This document shows, piece by piece, positions 55,343-63,542 of a DNA stretch of 64,000 nucleotides. The notes under the pieces were generated by a model that was not told the DNA's origin, ran no database searches, and saw only the letters and a program-made list of their open reading frames with translations. How positions within the stretch are numbered: position 1 is the stretch's first letter; every line of letters begins with the position of its first letter. This stretch comes from Roseovarius marisflavi. GTDB taxonomy: Bacteria > Pseudomonadota > Alphaproteobacteria > Rhodobacterales > Rhodobacteraceae. The DNA is taken from NCBI RefSeq assembly GCF_900142625.1, contig NZ_FRBN01000010.1:1-64000 (forward strand), read 5' to 3'. The position numbers were made by a program, and so were the translations under genes.

Positions 55343-55987
55343 ATGACAAAACGCAGGATCACTGCATTGGCCGGGGCCTTGCTCTTGGCCGGGCTGATGC
55401 CCGCCACCGCGCAAGAGTACCCGATGGGCTTTTTCGTCACCAGCACCGGGCTGGGCGATGGTGCCAATCTTGGCGGCCTTGAAGGCGCGGACGCCCATTG
55501 CGCCGCGCTTGCCACTCCGGCTGGATCGACCGGACGCGACTGGCGCGCGTACCTGAGCACGCAGGCCGAGGGCAAGCGTGGCGTCTCGGCGCGCTACCGG
55601 ATCGGCATTGGCCCTTGGTACAATGCCCATGGTGAACTGATCGCCAGCGACCTTGACGATCTGCATGTCATGGCGAACCTCAAGAAACGCACGGCGGTCG
55701 ATGAGAACGGCAATCAGATCAACGGCTATGGCGATAGCCCGAACGTGCATGACGTGCTGACCGGATCAATGGCCGATGGCATGGCCTATTTCCCGAGCGA
55801 TCCCGCCAATCACACTTGTGGGAACTGGACCAGCAATGGCGAAGGCAGCGCGCAGGTCGGCCATAGCGACCGGCACGGCGGCGGAAATGTGTCGTGGAAT
55901 TCGGCGCATGCCTCGCGCGACTGCTCGCAGGAGAACCTTGCAAGCATCGGCGGCGCGGGCCTGCTCTATTGCTTTGCGGCTGACTGA
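55343..55987 (+). CDS. secreted protein, lectin-like
   Basis: A 214-residue protein with a signal peptide (A-L-A-G-A-L-L-L-A-G-L-M-P-A-T-A-Q, cleavage after A-Q). The mature part starts F-F-V-T-S-T-G-L-G-D-G-A-N-L-G-G-L-E-G-A and has cysteines near 51, 157, 192 and 210. F-V-T-S-x-G-x-G-x-G-A-N-L-G-G-L is a pattern I associate with periplasmic C-type-lectin-like (collagen/endostatin-fold) proteins; near the end is the H-x-N-C-x-Q-E typical region. GGAGAG precedes the ATG. Orphan; function not known. Confidence 0.6.
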   Translation: MTKRRITALAGALLLAGLMPATAQEYPMGFFVTSTGLGDGANLGGLEGADAHCAALATPAGSTGRDWRAYLSTQAEGKRGVSARYRIGIGPWYNAHGELIASDLDDLHVMANLKKRTAVDENGNQINGYGDSPNVHDVLTGSMADGMAYFPSDPANHTCGNWTSNGEGSAQVGHSDRHGGGNVSWNSAHASRDCSQENLASIGGAGLLYCFAAD

Positions 55988-56280
55988 GGCCAACAAAATC
56001 AATGGCGCGCCAGCAGGTCCGGCGCGCCTATCCTGTTGTCGAACGGCAGATACCTTTGACCGTCACGTCAAAAACTGACCCAAATGAAAAACCGGACGGT
56101 CTTGCCGGGCGCGGCGAAGGTCTTGCTTGAGCCCAAAGGTAGGAAGGCGGCGCAATGCTAAAATGACCACTTAGCGACGAGAGTGTACAGTTGCATCAAT
56201 TTGGTGTGCTCCGAGCTTTTCGGATAAAACTGCTGACCAGTTGCAAGCTCACAGGGAGGATCGAGACAGAGCCTTCGCCC
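55988..56280. other. intergenic segment between secreted protein and Hint gene
   Basis: No gene or structure supported. A phrase at 56095-56140 has the look of a decayed mobile-element edge but cannot be assigned. Confidence 0.3.
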
Positions 56281-57036
56281 TCAGTGCAATACAACAGAAG
56301 GCAGGTTCCTGTTTCGACTTACAGTCGCCAGCGTGCTGGGTCTTGGGAAAAGTCGTTTCGCTTTTCCAGCTCCAACAAGCTGACGGACCGGCTCCAGCGG
56401 TTCACGGTCGACCTTGAAAAGTTCAGGAAAAATCGAGGTTAGTTCGCTCTTGGCTGCTTGGTCCAGCGTCCCAACCGCAACAGGCCCGGGATAAAATGAT
56501 TCCGTTGCGACACCCTCGGAAAAGATCACCTCATGCTGATCGAATATCAGGTGAAGATACTCGACCGCCTTGCAGCCGTTTTTCTGGCGCAGACCGTGAT
56601 GGTGTAATAGCCCCTTGGCCGCCACCAATTGCCCAACCGCGCTTTGCCGATTTTCCGTGACGGTCGGGGTGATCAGTATGCGATGCTGCGGCGACACGCA
56701 AAGAGCGCGCTTCGGCAAACCAGGACCCAGACTGCCCGGCTTGAACTCGATTGGTTCATGTGCGTCATCATCATGGTCAAAGTCCAGCCTTCGATGGACA
56801 ATCATCCGGACCGGACGGGCGCGACCATCTAACGTTTCAACCAGATCGCCCGTGTTCAAACTCTCGACCGGCACCTCACCGGTCGGAGTCATGATCCGGG
56901 TGCCTTTGGCAAAGCCAACCACATTCGAGGTGTGAATGTTGAAAACACCATTGCCTTCCTCGACCGTGCCCGTATCGCTGGCAAAGCGGAGAGTCGATGA
57001 GTTCGATTGGGCGTTGTTTTGATCGTGCGTCTTCAT
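56281..57036 (-). CDS. Hint-domain protein
   Basis: A 251-residue protein whose residues about 38-190 form a Hint (hedgehog/intein) domain: G-F-A-K-G-T-R-I-M-T-P-T-G-E-V-P-V-E-S-L, then D-L-V-E-T-L-D-G and, near 115, V-S-P-Q-H-R-I-L-I. The expected first nucleophile Cys is replaced by Gly (V-V-G-F-A-K), so autoprocessing is unlikely. GAGGA precedes ATG 57036, but the region upstream is an IS30 remnant starting 12 bases away. No export signal seen. Confidence 0.8.
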   Translation of the reverse strand: MKTHDQNNAQSNSSTLRFASDTGTVEEGNGVFNIHTSNVVGFAKGTRIMTPTGEVPVESLNTGDLVETLDGRARPVRMIVHRRLDFDHDDDAHEPIEFKPGSLGPGLPKRALCVSPQHRILITPTVTENRQSAVGQLVAAKGLLHHHGLRQKNGCKAVEYLHLIFDQHEVIFSEGVATESFYPGPVAVGTLDQAAKSELTSIFPELFKVDREPLEPVRQLVGAGKAKRLFPRPSTLATVSRNRNLPSVVLH

Positions 57037-57047
57037 CGGTCTTTCCT

Positions 57048-57279
57048 CACCTTGCAGCGACCGGTGGCATCCGGCCACCTGATCGCAAGAGGCCCCGTCT
57101 TGCGCTAAGCCTGATCGAAAGGGAGGAGATTTCGCGTGGACTTGCAGCCAAGCGTTCGTTTCGCGCCATTGCGAGGATCTTGAAGCGGTCGCCGTCGACG
57201 ATCAGCCGGGAAGTTCATCGCAACGGTGGGCGGAATGCATATCGCGCCGCACAATCTATCGCGCGCTGCGGTCGGGCTA
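57048..57279 (+). mobile_element. IS30-family transposase remnant
   Basis: In frame +3 (57051 on): L-A-A-T-G-G-I-R-P-P-D-R-K-R-P-R-L-A-L-S, then E-R-E-E-I-S-R-G-L-A-A and S-T-I-S-R-E-V-H-R-N-G-G. This is the helix-turn-helix segment of an IS30 transposase. About 45 N-terminal residues and the entire DDE domain are missing. The left edge abuts the Hint gene's ribosome-binding site. Confidence 0.7.
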
Positions 57280-57646
57280 GCAGGGTGAACGCACCAACGC
57301 AGAAACAAGAGTTTGCAAGACCAGTGAAGTGATGGAATTTTGTCAGCCCTAAAACCAAGACGCCCCGTGCTTTGCCCTGAACGCTTGCTGTTCGATGTGC
57401 GGAATGGGACCTGGCTGGTGGAAACCATCTGGGCCAGCCGCCATGTACGTCGCGCTAACAGGTCGAACACAAGACTGCTTCTGACAAGACCCCATCCACA
57501 AAAAACGGTACTTGCAAAAAAGGAGCCATCCACACTGGACAAAGCGCACGGACCAGATCAACAGGGCCGCAACGCCAGCGATGTGTATCAGGATTTGGAT
57601 TGCATGCGGTCCATTCACCGGATTTGCTTTCTTCCAGGTCCGGCCA
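57280..57646. other. 367-base stretch without gene
   Basis: Probable decay zone between the IS30 remnant and the phosphodiesterase gene. Overlapping short frames only; none has recognisable motifs. Confidence 0.4.
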
Positions 57647-58438
57647 TCAGAACGGAAAGGGCCCCGATCCGGATTCGGGCCCGATCCTGATCGATTGAAA
57701 CCCTGCGTCCCAACGGTGCAACAGGCAGCCATCCTCTTGTGTCGTGTACCCAACCGGCGCATCCGCTCGCAGATCATAAGCAAAAGTGCTGGCAGGCGAC
57801 GGCCCAGAGATGGCAATGTGGCCCGCGACATCGCTGACGATCATACTGTGGATATGGCCGCAGACAATGCGCAGCGTGCCGCCAAAGCCGGCCAGGATAT
57901 CGCGCAGGGCCTGCCGGTTGGTCAGCCCGATCTTGTCCATGAAACCGATGCCGCAGGCAAAGGGCGGATGATGCAGTGCCAGGAGGACCGGCGCATCCCC
58001 CGCTTGGGACAAGGCGCTTTGCAGAAAGGACAGACTGTCGGACGACAGCGTTCCCGCCCCCTGTCCTTCGACCAATGTATCAAGCCCGATCAGATGGATG
58101 CCACCGACACGGCGGGTCCAGTTCAATGGGCCGTTGGCTGGCAGATCCCGTGCGAAGGCGGCCCGCATCGGATCGCGTGCGTCATGGTTGCCCGTGATGA
58201 CATAGGTCGGCAGGTCCAGGGGCGCTATAAGCGATTTGAAACGCGCGTAACTTTCGGCGCTGCCGTCATCGCTTACATCGCCGCTGATCAAGAGCGCGTC
58301 AATCGGCCCGATCTGGTCGCGGATGCCGGTGATCCGTGCTACCAGCCGCGCCAAGGCGTCAGACGTTTCCAACCGCCCGGACACCAGCGCGCCTTCGGCC
58401 ACGATATGCGTGTCTGAGATTTGCAGGATCGTCGTCAT
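57647..58438 (-). CDS. metallophosphoesterase (CpdA/GpdQ-like phosphodiesterase)
   Basis: A 263-residue calcineurin-type phosphodiesterase. All di-metal motifs are present: I-S-D-T-H-I near residue 7, G-D-V-S-D-D near 53, G-N-H-D near 83, L-H-H-P-P near 155, G-H-I-H-S near 193. This is the class III phosphodiesterase set (cyclic AMP or glycerophosphodiesters). It is the last gene of the Ugp-type ABC operon, overlapping the upstream permease gene (ATGA), so glycerophosphodiester or sugar-phosphodiester hydrolysis is inferred. Confidence 0.88.
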   Translation of the reverse strand: MTTILQISDTHIVAEGALVSGRLETSDALARLVARITGIRDQIGPIDALLISGDVSDDGSAESYARFKSLIAPLDLPTYVITGNHDARDPMRAAFARDLPANGPLNWTRRVGGIHLIGLDTLVEGQGAGTLSSDSLSFLQSALSQAGDAPVLLALHHPPFACGIGFMDKIGLTNRQALRDILAGFGGTLRIVCGHIHSMIVSDVAGHIAISGPSPASTFAYDLRADAPVGYTTQEDGCLLHRWDAGFQSIRIGPESGSGPFPF

Positions 58439-59244
58439 TTGATCCCTGCACGCAGGAAGGCCTGCACGAATTGGCGTTGAAAGATCAGGAATGCGAGCAG
58501 CAACGGGGCAACGGACATCAGTGTTGCCGCCGAAATGACGCTGATATCGACGCCGTTTTCGGGTGCGCCAAAGATTGACAGGCCCACGGTCAGGGGGCGT
58601 GTTTCGGGCGAATTAGTGACAATCAGCGGCCATAGAAAGTTATTCCAGTGGGTCGACACCGACACCAGCGCATAGGCCAGATATGTGGGTTTCGCCAAAG
58701 GCACGTAGACCCGCCACAATATGCCCAGCAAACCGCAGCCCTCGATCCGTGCCGCCTCGTGCAATTCAATCGGGACGCCCTTAAAGGCCTGGCGCATCAG
58801 GAAAATGCCAAACGCGCTGGCCATATAGGGCATGCCAACGCCAAGGATCGTATCGAACAGACCAAGCCGTGAGATCATGGCATAGTTTTCCACGATCAAT
58901 ACTTCTGGCAGGATGAATAGCTGCATCAGCACCAGAATGAATAGAAAATCCTTGCCGGGGAACTGAAGTTGCGCAAAGGCGAAGCCCGCCAAGGTGGTCA
59001 GGATGAACTGGCCAATCAGGATCACGGTCACAAGCATGAAGGTGTTGACGAAATACTTCAGCCACGGCGCACCGGCCCAAGCGACGCGGAAATTCTCAAG
59101 TGTCCAAGGCGAGAACAGGTTCAGGTTGACCGCGTCAGAGGTGGAGTGGGTCGCTGCCCAGAAGGCAAAAAGAAGGGGGGCAATCCAGATGATCGCCAGC
59201 AGGATCGCGCCGAAGCTGTCCGTGAATTTGGTCAGGCTCTTCAT
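58435..59244 (-). CDS. carbohydrate ABC transporter permease (UgpE-like)
   Basis: A 269-residue inner-membrane permease with six hydrophobic segments. The EAA motif is E-A-A-R-I-E-G-C-G-L-L-G-I-L-W-R-V-Y-V-P near 180. Size and the A-I-L-L-A-I-I-W-I-A-P start fit the MalG/UgpE branch. It overlaps both neighbours (ATGA), showing translational coupling. Confidence 0.92.
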   Translation of the reverse strand: MKSLTKFTDSFGAILLAIIWIAPLLFAFWAATHSTSDAVNLNLFSPWTLENFRVAWAGAPWLKYFVNTFMLVTVILIGQFILTTLAGFAFAQLQFPGKDFLFILVLMQLFILPEVLIVENYAMISRLGLFDTILGVGMPYMASAFGIFLMRQAFKGVPIELHEAARIEGCGLLGILWRVYVPLAKPTYLAYALVSVSTHWNNFLWPLIVTNSPETRPLTVGLSIFGAPENGVDISVISAATLMSVAPLLLAFLIFQRQFVQAFLRAGIK

Positions 59245-60134
59245 TGGTAATGCGTCCTTTTGTCGAGGTAGAGGAACTGCACGGCCGCTACGATCCCCAA
59301 CACCGCGATCACCATCATCGTCATGGCCGCCGCACTTGGGGCGTCAAAGAAGGCGAATGCCATCTCATAGATATAATACAGGATCAGTTTGGACGCATCT
59401 GACGGCCCGCCTTTGGTCAGGATGAACAAATGGTCGATCAGCTTGACCGAATTGATCATAGCGTTCACGGCGATGAACAGCGTCGTCGGCATCAACAGCG
59501 GCAACACGATGCGGCGGGTATAGGTCCAGCGGCTGGCGCCTTCGATGTCGGCAGCTTCCTTGAGGTCCTCGGGGATCGTCTGCAACGCGGCGAGGTAGAA
59601 GATCATGAAGAACCCCGCCTCTTTCCAGATCGTCACGATGATGATGGCCCAAAGTGCGGTTTCGGGCTGGCCCAGCCAGTTTACGGACGGCAAGCCGAAC
59701 AGGCTGCCGATCTGGTCCAGCACACCTAGGCCTGGGGTGTAGAAGAACAGCCACAGGTTCGCGGCGGCGATCATTGGCAGCACGGTGGGGGTGAAATAGG
59801 CGGTCCGCACAAAGCCGCGTGCGCGGATCTTGCCATTGGCCCACAGCGCCATCGACAGCGCAATGAAAATTGACACCGGGATCGTGACGCCCGCGTAAAG
59901 CAGGTTGTTCTTGACCACGATCAAGAATGTCGGATCGGCGAAAAGCTCGGCATAGTTTTCTGTGCCGACAAATTCGGTGGGGTTGCGGCGGGTGCCGCGG
60001 GAAAACAGGCTCGACCATAGGGTCGAGATCGACGGATAAAACGCAAAAAGCGTCAGCAGAATTGCCGCTGGAGACAGCAAAAGCCAGCCATAAATGGCCT
60101 GCCTGCGGCGTTCGAGGTTGGCATGGGCTGACAT
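59241..60134 (-). CDS. sugar ABC transporter permease (UgpA-like)
   Basis: A 297-residue permease of the MalF/UgpA branch with six hydrophobic segments. The EAA motif is E-A-A-D-I-E-G-A-S-R-W-T-Y-T-R-R-I near 190. ATG 60134 (M-S-A-H-A-N-L-E) has GGAGA upstream; a much longer opening to 60266 is a GC-rich extension. Overlaps the UgpE-like gene downstream by four bases. Confidence 0.92.
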   Translation of the reverse strand: MSAHANLERRRQAIYGWLLLSPAAILLTLFAFYPSISTLWSSLFSRGTRRNPTEFVGTENYAELFADPTFLIVVKNNLLYAGVTIPVSIFIALSMALWANGKIRARGFVRTAYFTPTVLPMIAAANLWLFFYTPGLGVLDQIGSLFGLPSVNWLGQPETALWAIIIVTIWKEAGFFMIFYLAALQTIPEDLKEAADIEGASRWTYTRRIVLPLLMPTTLFIAVNAMINSVKLIDHLFILTKGGPSDASKLILYYIYEMAFAFFDAPSAAAMTMMVIAVLGIVAAVQFLYLDKRTHYQ

Positions 60135-60192
60135 GACGCGTCTCCGGGTTTGGGGTGGGCTGGGCCGACGCGCGTCGGCCCAACCAAGGCCG

Positions 60193-61461
60193 TTACTGGT
60201 AGGCAGCGAGCAGGCGCACCGCAGCGGCCTGTGCTTCGGCCAGCGCTTCGGCCGGTCCTTTTGCACCGGTCAGGGCGGATTGGATCGCGTTGTTCAGCCC
60301 ATCACGCACGCGGGCCGTCTCGAAAGTCGAGAATTCGGCCACGGCGTTTTCCAGCTGGTTGCGCGCCACAAGAGCGGGCGGGAATTCAGCCGTATACGCC
60401 TTGAGCGCTTCGGTTTCATAGGCAGCGGGCGACACACCCATATAGCCTGTGCCGATTGACCATGCCGCCGCCTGTTCGGGCGAAGTCATGAACTGCATCA
60501 GCTTGAGCGCTGCAGCCCGTTCTTCGTCGGTCGTATCCTTGAACAGATAGAAGTTACCGCCACCTGTGGGCGACCCCTTGCGCACGTTGGCCGGAAGCTC
60601 GGCCACACCAAAGTCAAAGCTGGCGCCATTCTTCACTGCCGTCAGGTTGCCGGTCGAGTGCCACATCATTGCAGTCTGACCTTCAAGGAACGCTTGGCGC
60701 AATGTACCCCATTCGACGGTGCCCGTCGGCATGATGCCATGCTCGGTCGACAACGATTTCCAGAACTCCAGTGTTTCAACAACAGTCGGATCATCGAAGT
60801 AGGTTGTCAGCCCGTCGCCAGACATCAACTCTTTGCCGTTCTGGATCGCGAGCGCCTGGAACATCCAGTAGGGGTAGCCGGTAGAAGGAATCATCAACCC
60901 GTAGGTATCGCCTTGGGTCAAGGCCTTGCCCATCTCGATCATTTCGTCCCACGTGGTTGGTGGCGCTTCGGGGTCAAGGCCGGCGGCGCGGAACATGTCT
61001 TTGTTGTAATAGGCCACGATGGTCGAACGCTGGAACGGAATGCCCCATGTCTGACCTTCGATCAGGCTGTTGGCCATCAAAGCAGGATAAAAGCTGCTCA
61101 GCCATTCCTTGTCGGCGTCTGTGGTTGCAACGTCTTCAAATGGGATGATCAATTCCTGTTCGATCAGGTCATAAGCGTCGATGGAAAACATCACCGCCAG
61201 CTGCGCAGGCTCGCCCGATGCAAGGGCCGAAAGGGCACGCACGCGGGTGTCGTCATAGTTGCCTGAATAAATCGCGTTGACCTTGATATCGGGATTGGCC
61301 GCTTCAAAGTCGGCGACGATGCCGTCCACCACTTCGGTCAAGGCACCACCGACAGCAATCGGGTAGTACATTGTCAGTTCGGTTTCAGCACTTGCCGGCG
61401 CGGCAAGCACTGCGGCCATCGCCGTAGCGAGGCCCAGCCCCGTTGTTGAAAATAGCTTCAT
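60193..61461 (-). CDS. ABC transporter substrate-binding protein (UgpB-like)
   Basis: A 422-residue periplasmic solute-binding protein of the extracellular-binding family 1. The signal peptide is residues 1-25 (A-M-A-A-V-L-A-A-P-A-S-A). The mature start E-L-T-M-Y-Y-P-I-A-V-G-G-A-L and D-F-E-A-A-N-P-D-I-K-V-N-A-I-Y match UgpB-type glycerophosphate/sugar binders. Precedes both permease genes in the operon and follows the ATPase gene. Confidence 0.92.
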   Translation of the reverse strand: MKLFSTTGLGLATAMAAVLAAPASAETELTMYYPIAVGGALTEVVDGIVADFEAANPDIKVNAIYSGNYDDTRVRALSALASGEPAQLAVMFSIDAYDLIEQELIIPFEDVATTDADKEWLSSFYPALMANSLIEGQTWGIPFQRSTIVAYYNKDMFRAAGLDPEAPPTTWDEMIEMGKALTQGDTYGLMIPSTGYPYWMFQALAIQNGKELMSGDGLTTYFDDPTVVETLEFWKSLSTEHGIMPTGTVEWGTLRQAFLEGQTAMMWHSTGNLTAVKNGASFDFGVAELPANVRKGSPTGGGNFYLFKDTTDEERAAALKLMQFMTSPEQAAAWSIGTGYMGVSPAAYETEALKAYTAEFPPALVARNQLENAVAEFSTFETARVRDGLNNAIQSALTGAKGPAEALAEAQAAAVRLLAAYQ

Positions 61462-61509
61462 GTCTCTCTCCCTTTCGTTTCGTTTCTTGTTTAATCGACT
61501 TGTCAGGTG

Positions 61510-62529
61510 CTACCCCGACAACCGTTGGCCCGCGGCGTCAAAGACGTGCAGATTTTCGTCGTGAAAAGTGATGTCGATTTCATGGCCCTCGGCCATCATC
61601 GACAGGCCGGGCCTGAGCACGGAAAGACCCGTGGCCCCCGCGTGATCAAGGCCGATCAACGTCTCTGCTCCCAGAAATTCGCTTTCGGTAACGGTGCAAT
61701 GCATCCGGCCTTCGCCCTTGGGAACGATTTGGATGTTCTCAGCGCGGATGCCGATTGTCTTGTCCTCGCCAAACCCGGCCAGAACGGACGATTCCAGCAA
61801 CGCCATCGGCGGGGCACCGACAAATTCTGCAACAAAGGTGTTGTCAGGACGGCTGTATAGGTCTTCTGGGGTGCCGACCTGTTGGATGTGGCCGTTTTTC
61901 ATGAGAACCACGGTGTCGGCCATGCTCATCGCTTCGGTTTGGTCATGGGTGACATAGACTACCGTAATGCCGAGATCGCGCTGTAATTTCTTGATATCCC
62001 TGCGCACCGCATTGCGAAGTTTCGCGTCAAGGTTGGACAGCGGTTCATCCATCAGGCACAGCCGTTGCCCAGCCACGATCGCACGCGCCAAGGCAACGCG
62101 CTGCCGCTGACCGCCTGAAAGTTCGCCAGGTTTGCGGCTTTCAAGACCAAGAAGCCCCGTAATCTCGAGCGCGCGGTGCAGTTTTTCCAGCCGCTCCTTT
62201 TTCGGAACACGCCGGACTTTGAGACCGAACATGACGTTTTCGGCAACCGACAGGTGCGGAAACAACGCGTAAGACTGAAACACCATTGACAGGTTCCGAT
62301 CCGACGCCGCACTGGTCGTGACATCCTTGCCATCGATCAGAATCTTGCCTTCGTCGGGCAACTCCAGTCCGGCCAAAAGACGCAGGGTTGTCGACTTGCC
62401 GCAGCCAGACGGGCCCAAGAGCGCCGTGAAGCTGCCCTCGGGGATATCAAGCGATATCCCTTCCACCCCCAATTGGCCGTTCCAGCGCTTTGCTACGCCG
62501 TCGAGTTTTACAAACGGTGATGGTGTCAT
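61510..62529 (-). CDS. ABC transporter ATP-binding protein (UgpC/MalK type)
   Basis: A 339-residue ATPase. Walker A is G-P-S-G-C-G-K-S-T near 39, the signature L-S-G-G-Q-R-Q-R near 135 and Walker B L-C-L-M-D-E-P-L-S near 157. The C-terminal 110 residues form the TOBE regulatory domain of the MalK/UgpC type. Its start overlaps the deoR stop (ATGA). It energises the permease pair. Confidence 0.95.
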   Translation of the reverse strand: MTPSPFVKLDGVAKRWNGQLGVEGISLDIPEGSFTALLGPSGCGKSTTLRLLAGLELPDEGKILIDGKDVTTSAASDRNLSMVFQSYALFPHLSVAENVMFGLKVRRVPKKERLEKLHRALEITGLLGLESRKPGELSGGQRQRVALARAIVAGQRLCLMDEPLSNLDAKLRNAVRRDIKKLQRDLGITVVYVTHDQTEAMSMADTVVLMKNGHIQQVGTPEDLYSRPDNTFVAEFVGAPPMALLESSVLAGFGEDKTIGIRAENIQIVPKGEGRMHCTVTESEFLGAETLIGLDHAGATGLSVLRPGLSMMAEGHEIDITFHDENLHVFDAAGQRLSG

Positions 62530-63305
62530 GTTGCATGTCCTTCAGCCACAAGCAGGCGGTCTTTGATCTTGGTCAGTAAAGGCGCGAACCTGTCGCCCGG
62601 CAGGCGGTCCACGATGATCCGGTCCATGTCAGTAATATTGCCGCCAAATGCAGGGGCCTGGCGTCCGAACTTAGACCCGTCGATCACAAGGAGGGATTGT
62701 TGGGCGTTTTCACAAATCTTTTGTGTCGCGCGTACTTCGGTTGTGTGAAATTCCAGCAGACCACCGTCCTCTGCAATCCCCGCAGCACCAAAAACCGCAA
62801 AATCAGCCCGGAATCGCCCAAAGAAATCAAGAACATCGTTCCCCAGTATATCGCGATCCGGCAGGCGGACCTCGCCGCCGGGCAAGATGATCCGGTTCGA
62901 CACTTCCTCGCTCAGCGCCATTGCAGCACTCAGGTTGTTGGTGATCACCGTCAGCCCCTCATGGCTGCGCAGCGCCTGTGCCACGCTAAGCGGGGTCGAG
63001 CCGATGGAAATGAACAGTGTCGCACCATTGGGGATCAGCTTGGCAGCCGCTTCGCCAATTGCGCGCTTGCCCATTAGGTTGGTGCCTGCACGCTGATCGA
63101 ATGGCGTGTTGAGGAATTCTTCACTCAGCTCGATCCGGCCATGGACGCGGTGCAGCATGTCGCATTGGCACAAGGCATCAATATCGCGGCGGATGGTCTG
63201 CATGGACACGTCAAAGCGTTCGGCAAGCGATCCGACGGTCGCCGCGCCCTGTTCCAGAACCAAAGCCGAGATCGCTCCGCGACGTCTTTGCTTCTTTGAT
63301 AACAT
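62526..63305 (-). CDS. DeoR-family transcriptional repressor
   Basis: A 259-residue regulator. The N-terminal helix-turn-helix reads I-S-A-L-V-L-E-Q-G-A-A-T-V-G-S-L-A-E-R-F-D-V-S-M-Q-T-I-R-R-D-I; the C-terminal DeoR sensor domain has F-I-S-I-G-S-T near 100 and G-G-E-V-R near 155, which binds a phosphorylated sugar. ATG 63305 with GGGGAG upstream; the earlier opening is unrelated. First gene of the ABC operon; GlpR-like control by a phosphorylated substrate is inferred. Confidence 0.93.
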   Translation of the reverse strand: MLSKKQRRRGAISALVLEQGAATVGSLAERFDVSMQTIRRDIDALCQCDMLHRVHGRIELSEEFLNTPFDQRAGTNLMGKRAIGEAAAKLIPNGATLFISIGSTPLSVAQALRSHEGLTVITNNLSAAMALSEEVSNRIILPGGEVRLPDRDILGNDVLDFFGRFRADFAVFGAAGIAEDGGLLEFHTTEVRATQKICENAQQSLLVIDGSKFGRQAPAFGGNITDMDRIIVDRLPGDRFAPLLTKIKDRLLVAEGHAT

Positions 63306-63347
63306 GCCGCTCCCCACCCCTGAGTCTGCCGTAACGTTAGTGGGTGA

Positions 63348-63363
63348 AAAACAACAAAACAAC
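63348..63363. promoter_or_regulatory. DeoR operator candidate, left copy
   Basis: A 16-base A/C-rich element, aaaacaacaaaacaac, lies 43 bases upstream of the deoR start. An identical sequence in reverse orientation is at 63457-63472. Repeats of this type, opposed and flanking the promoter region, fit DeoR-family binding sites. Confidence 0.6.
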
Positions 63364-63393
63364 ATTTTATTCCGCGGCCTTATGCGATAATTT

Positions 63394-63423
63394 TTCAAAT
63401 AAACTTGAAATATTTGATATAAT
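63394..63423 (+). promoter_or_regulatory. plus-strand promoter candidate for the HAD gene
   Basis: TTCAAA (63394-63399) and TATAAT (63418-63423) are 18 bases apart. The -10 matches consensus; the -35 is weak. The right operator copy lies just downstream of the expected start, a good repression position. Confidence 0.5.
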
Positions 63424-63451
63424 TGGGAATTCCATCATAAATGTTTACATA

Positions 63452-63472
63452 GTTTTGTTGTTTTGTTGTTTT
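63452..63472. promoter_or_regulatory. DeoR operator candidate, right copy
   Basis: gttttgttgttttgttgtttt contains the exact reverse complement of the left copy. It lies between the plus-strand promoter candidate and the HAD gene start. Spacing of about 100 bases between the two copies would allow looping. Confidence 0.6.
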
Positions 63473-63542
63473 AACTTTCGTTTGCGCGAATTTTCTCTAA
63501 GGTGTGTCCCAAGTCCTGGACGAAAGACCGAGGTGGGGAAGA

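Noticed and set aside
57349-57831. 160-codon minus frame beside the phosphodiesterase
   Set aside because: Overlaps the 3' end of the phosphodiesterase in another frame and has no motifs.
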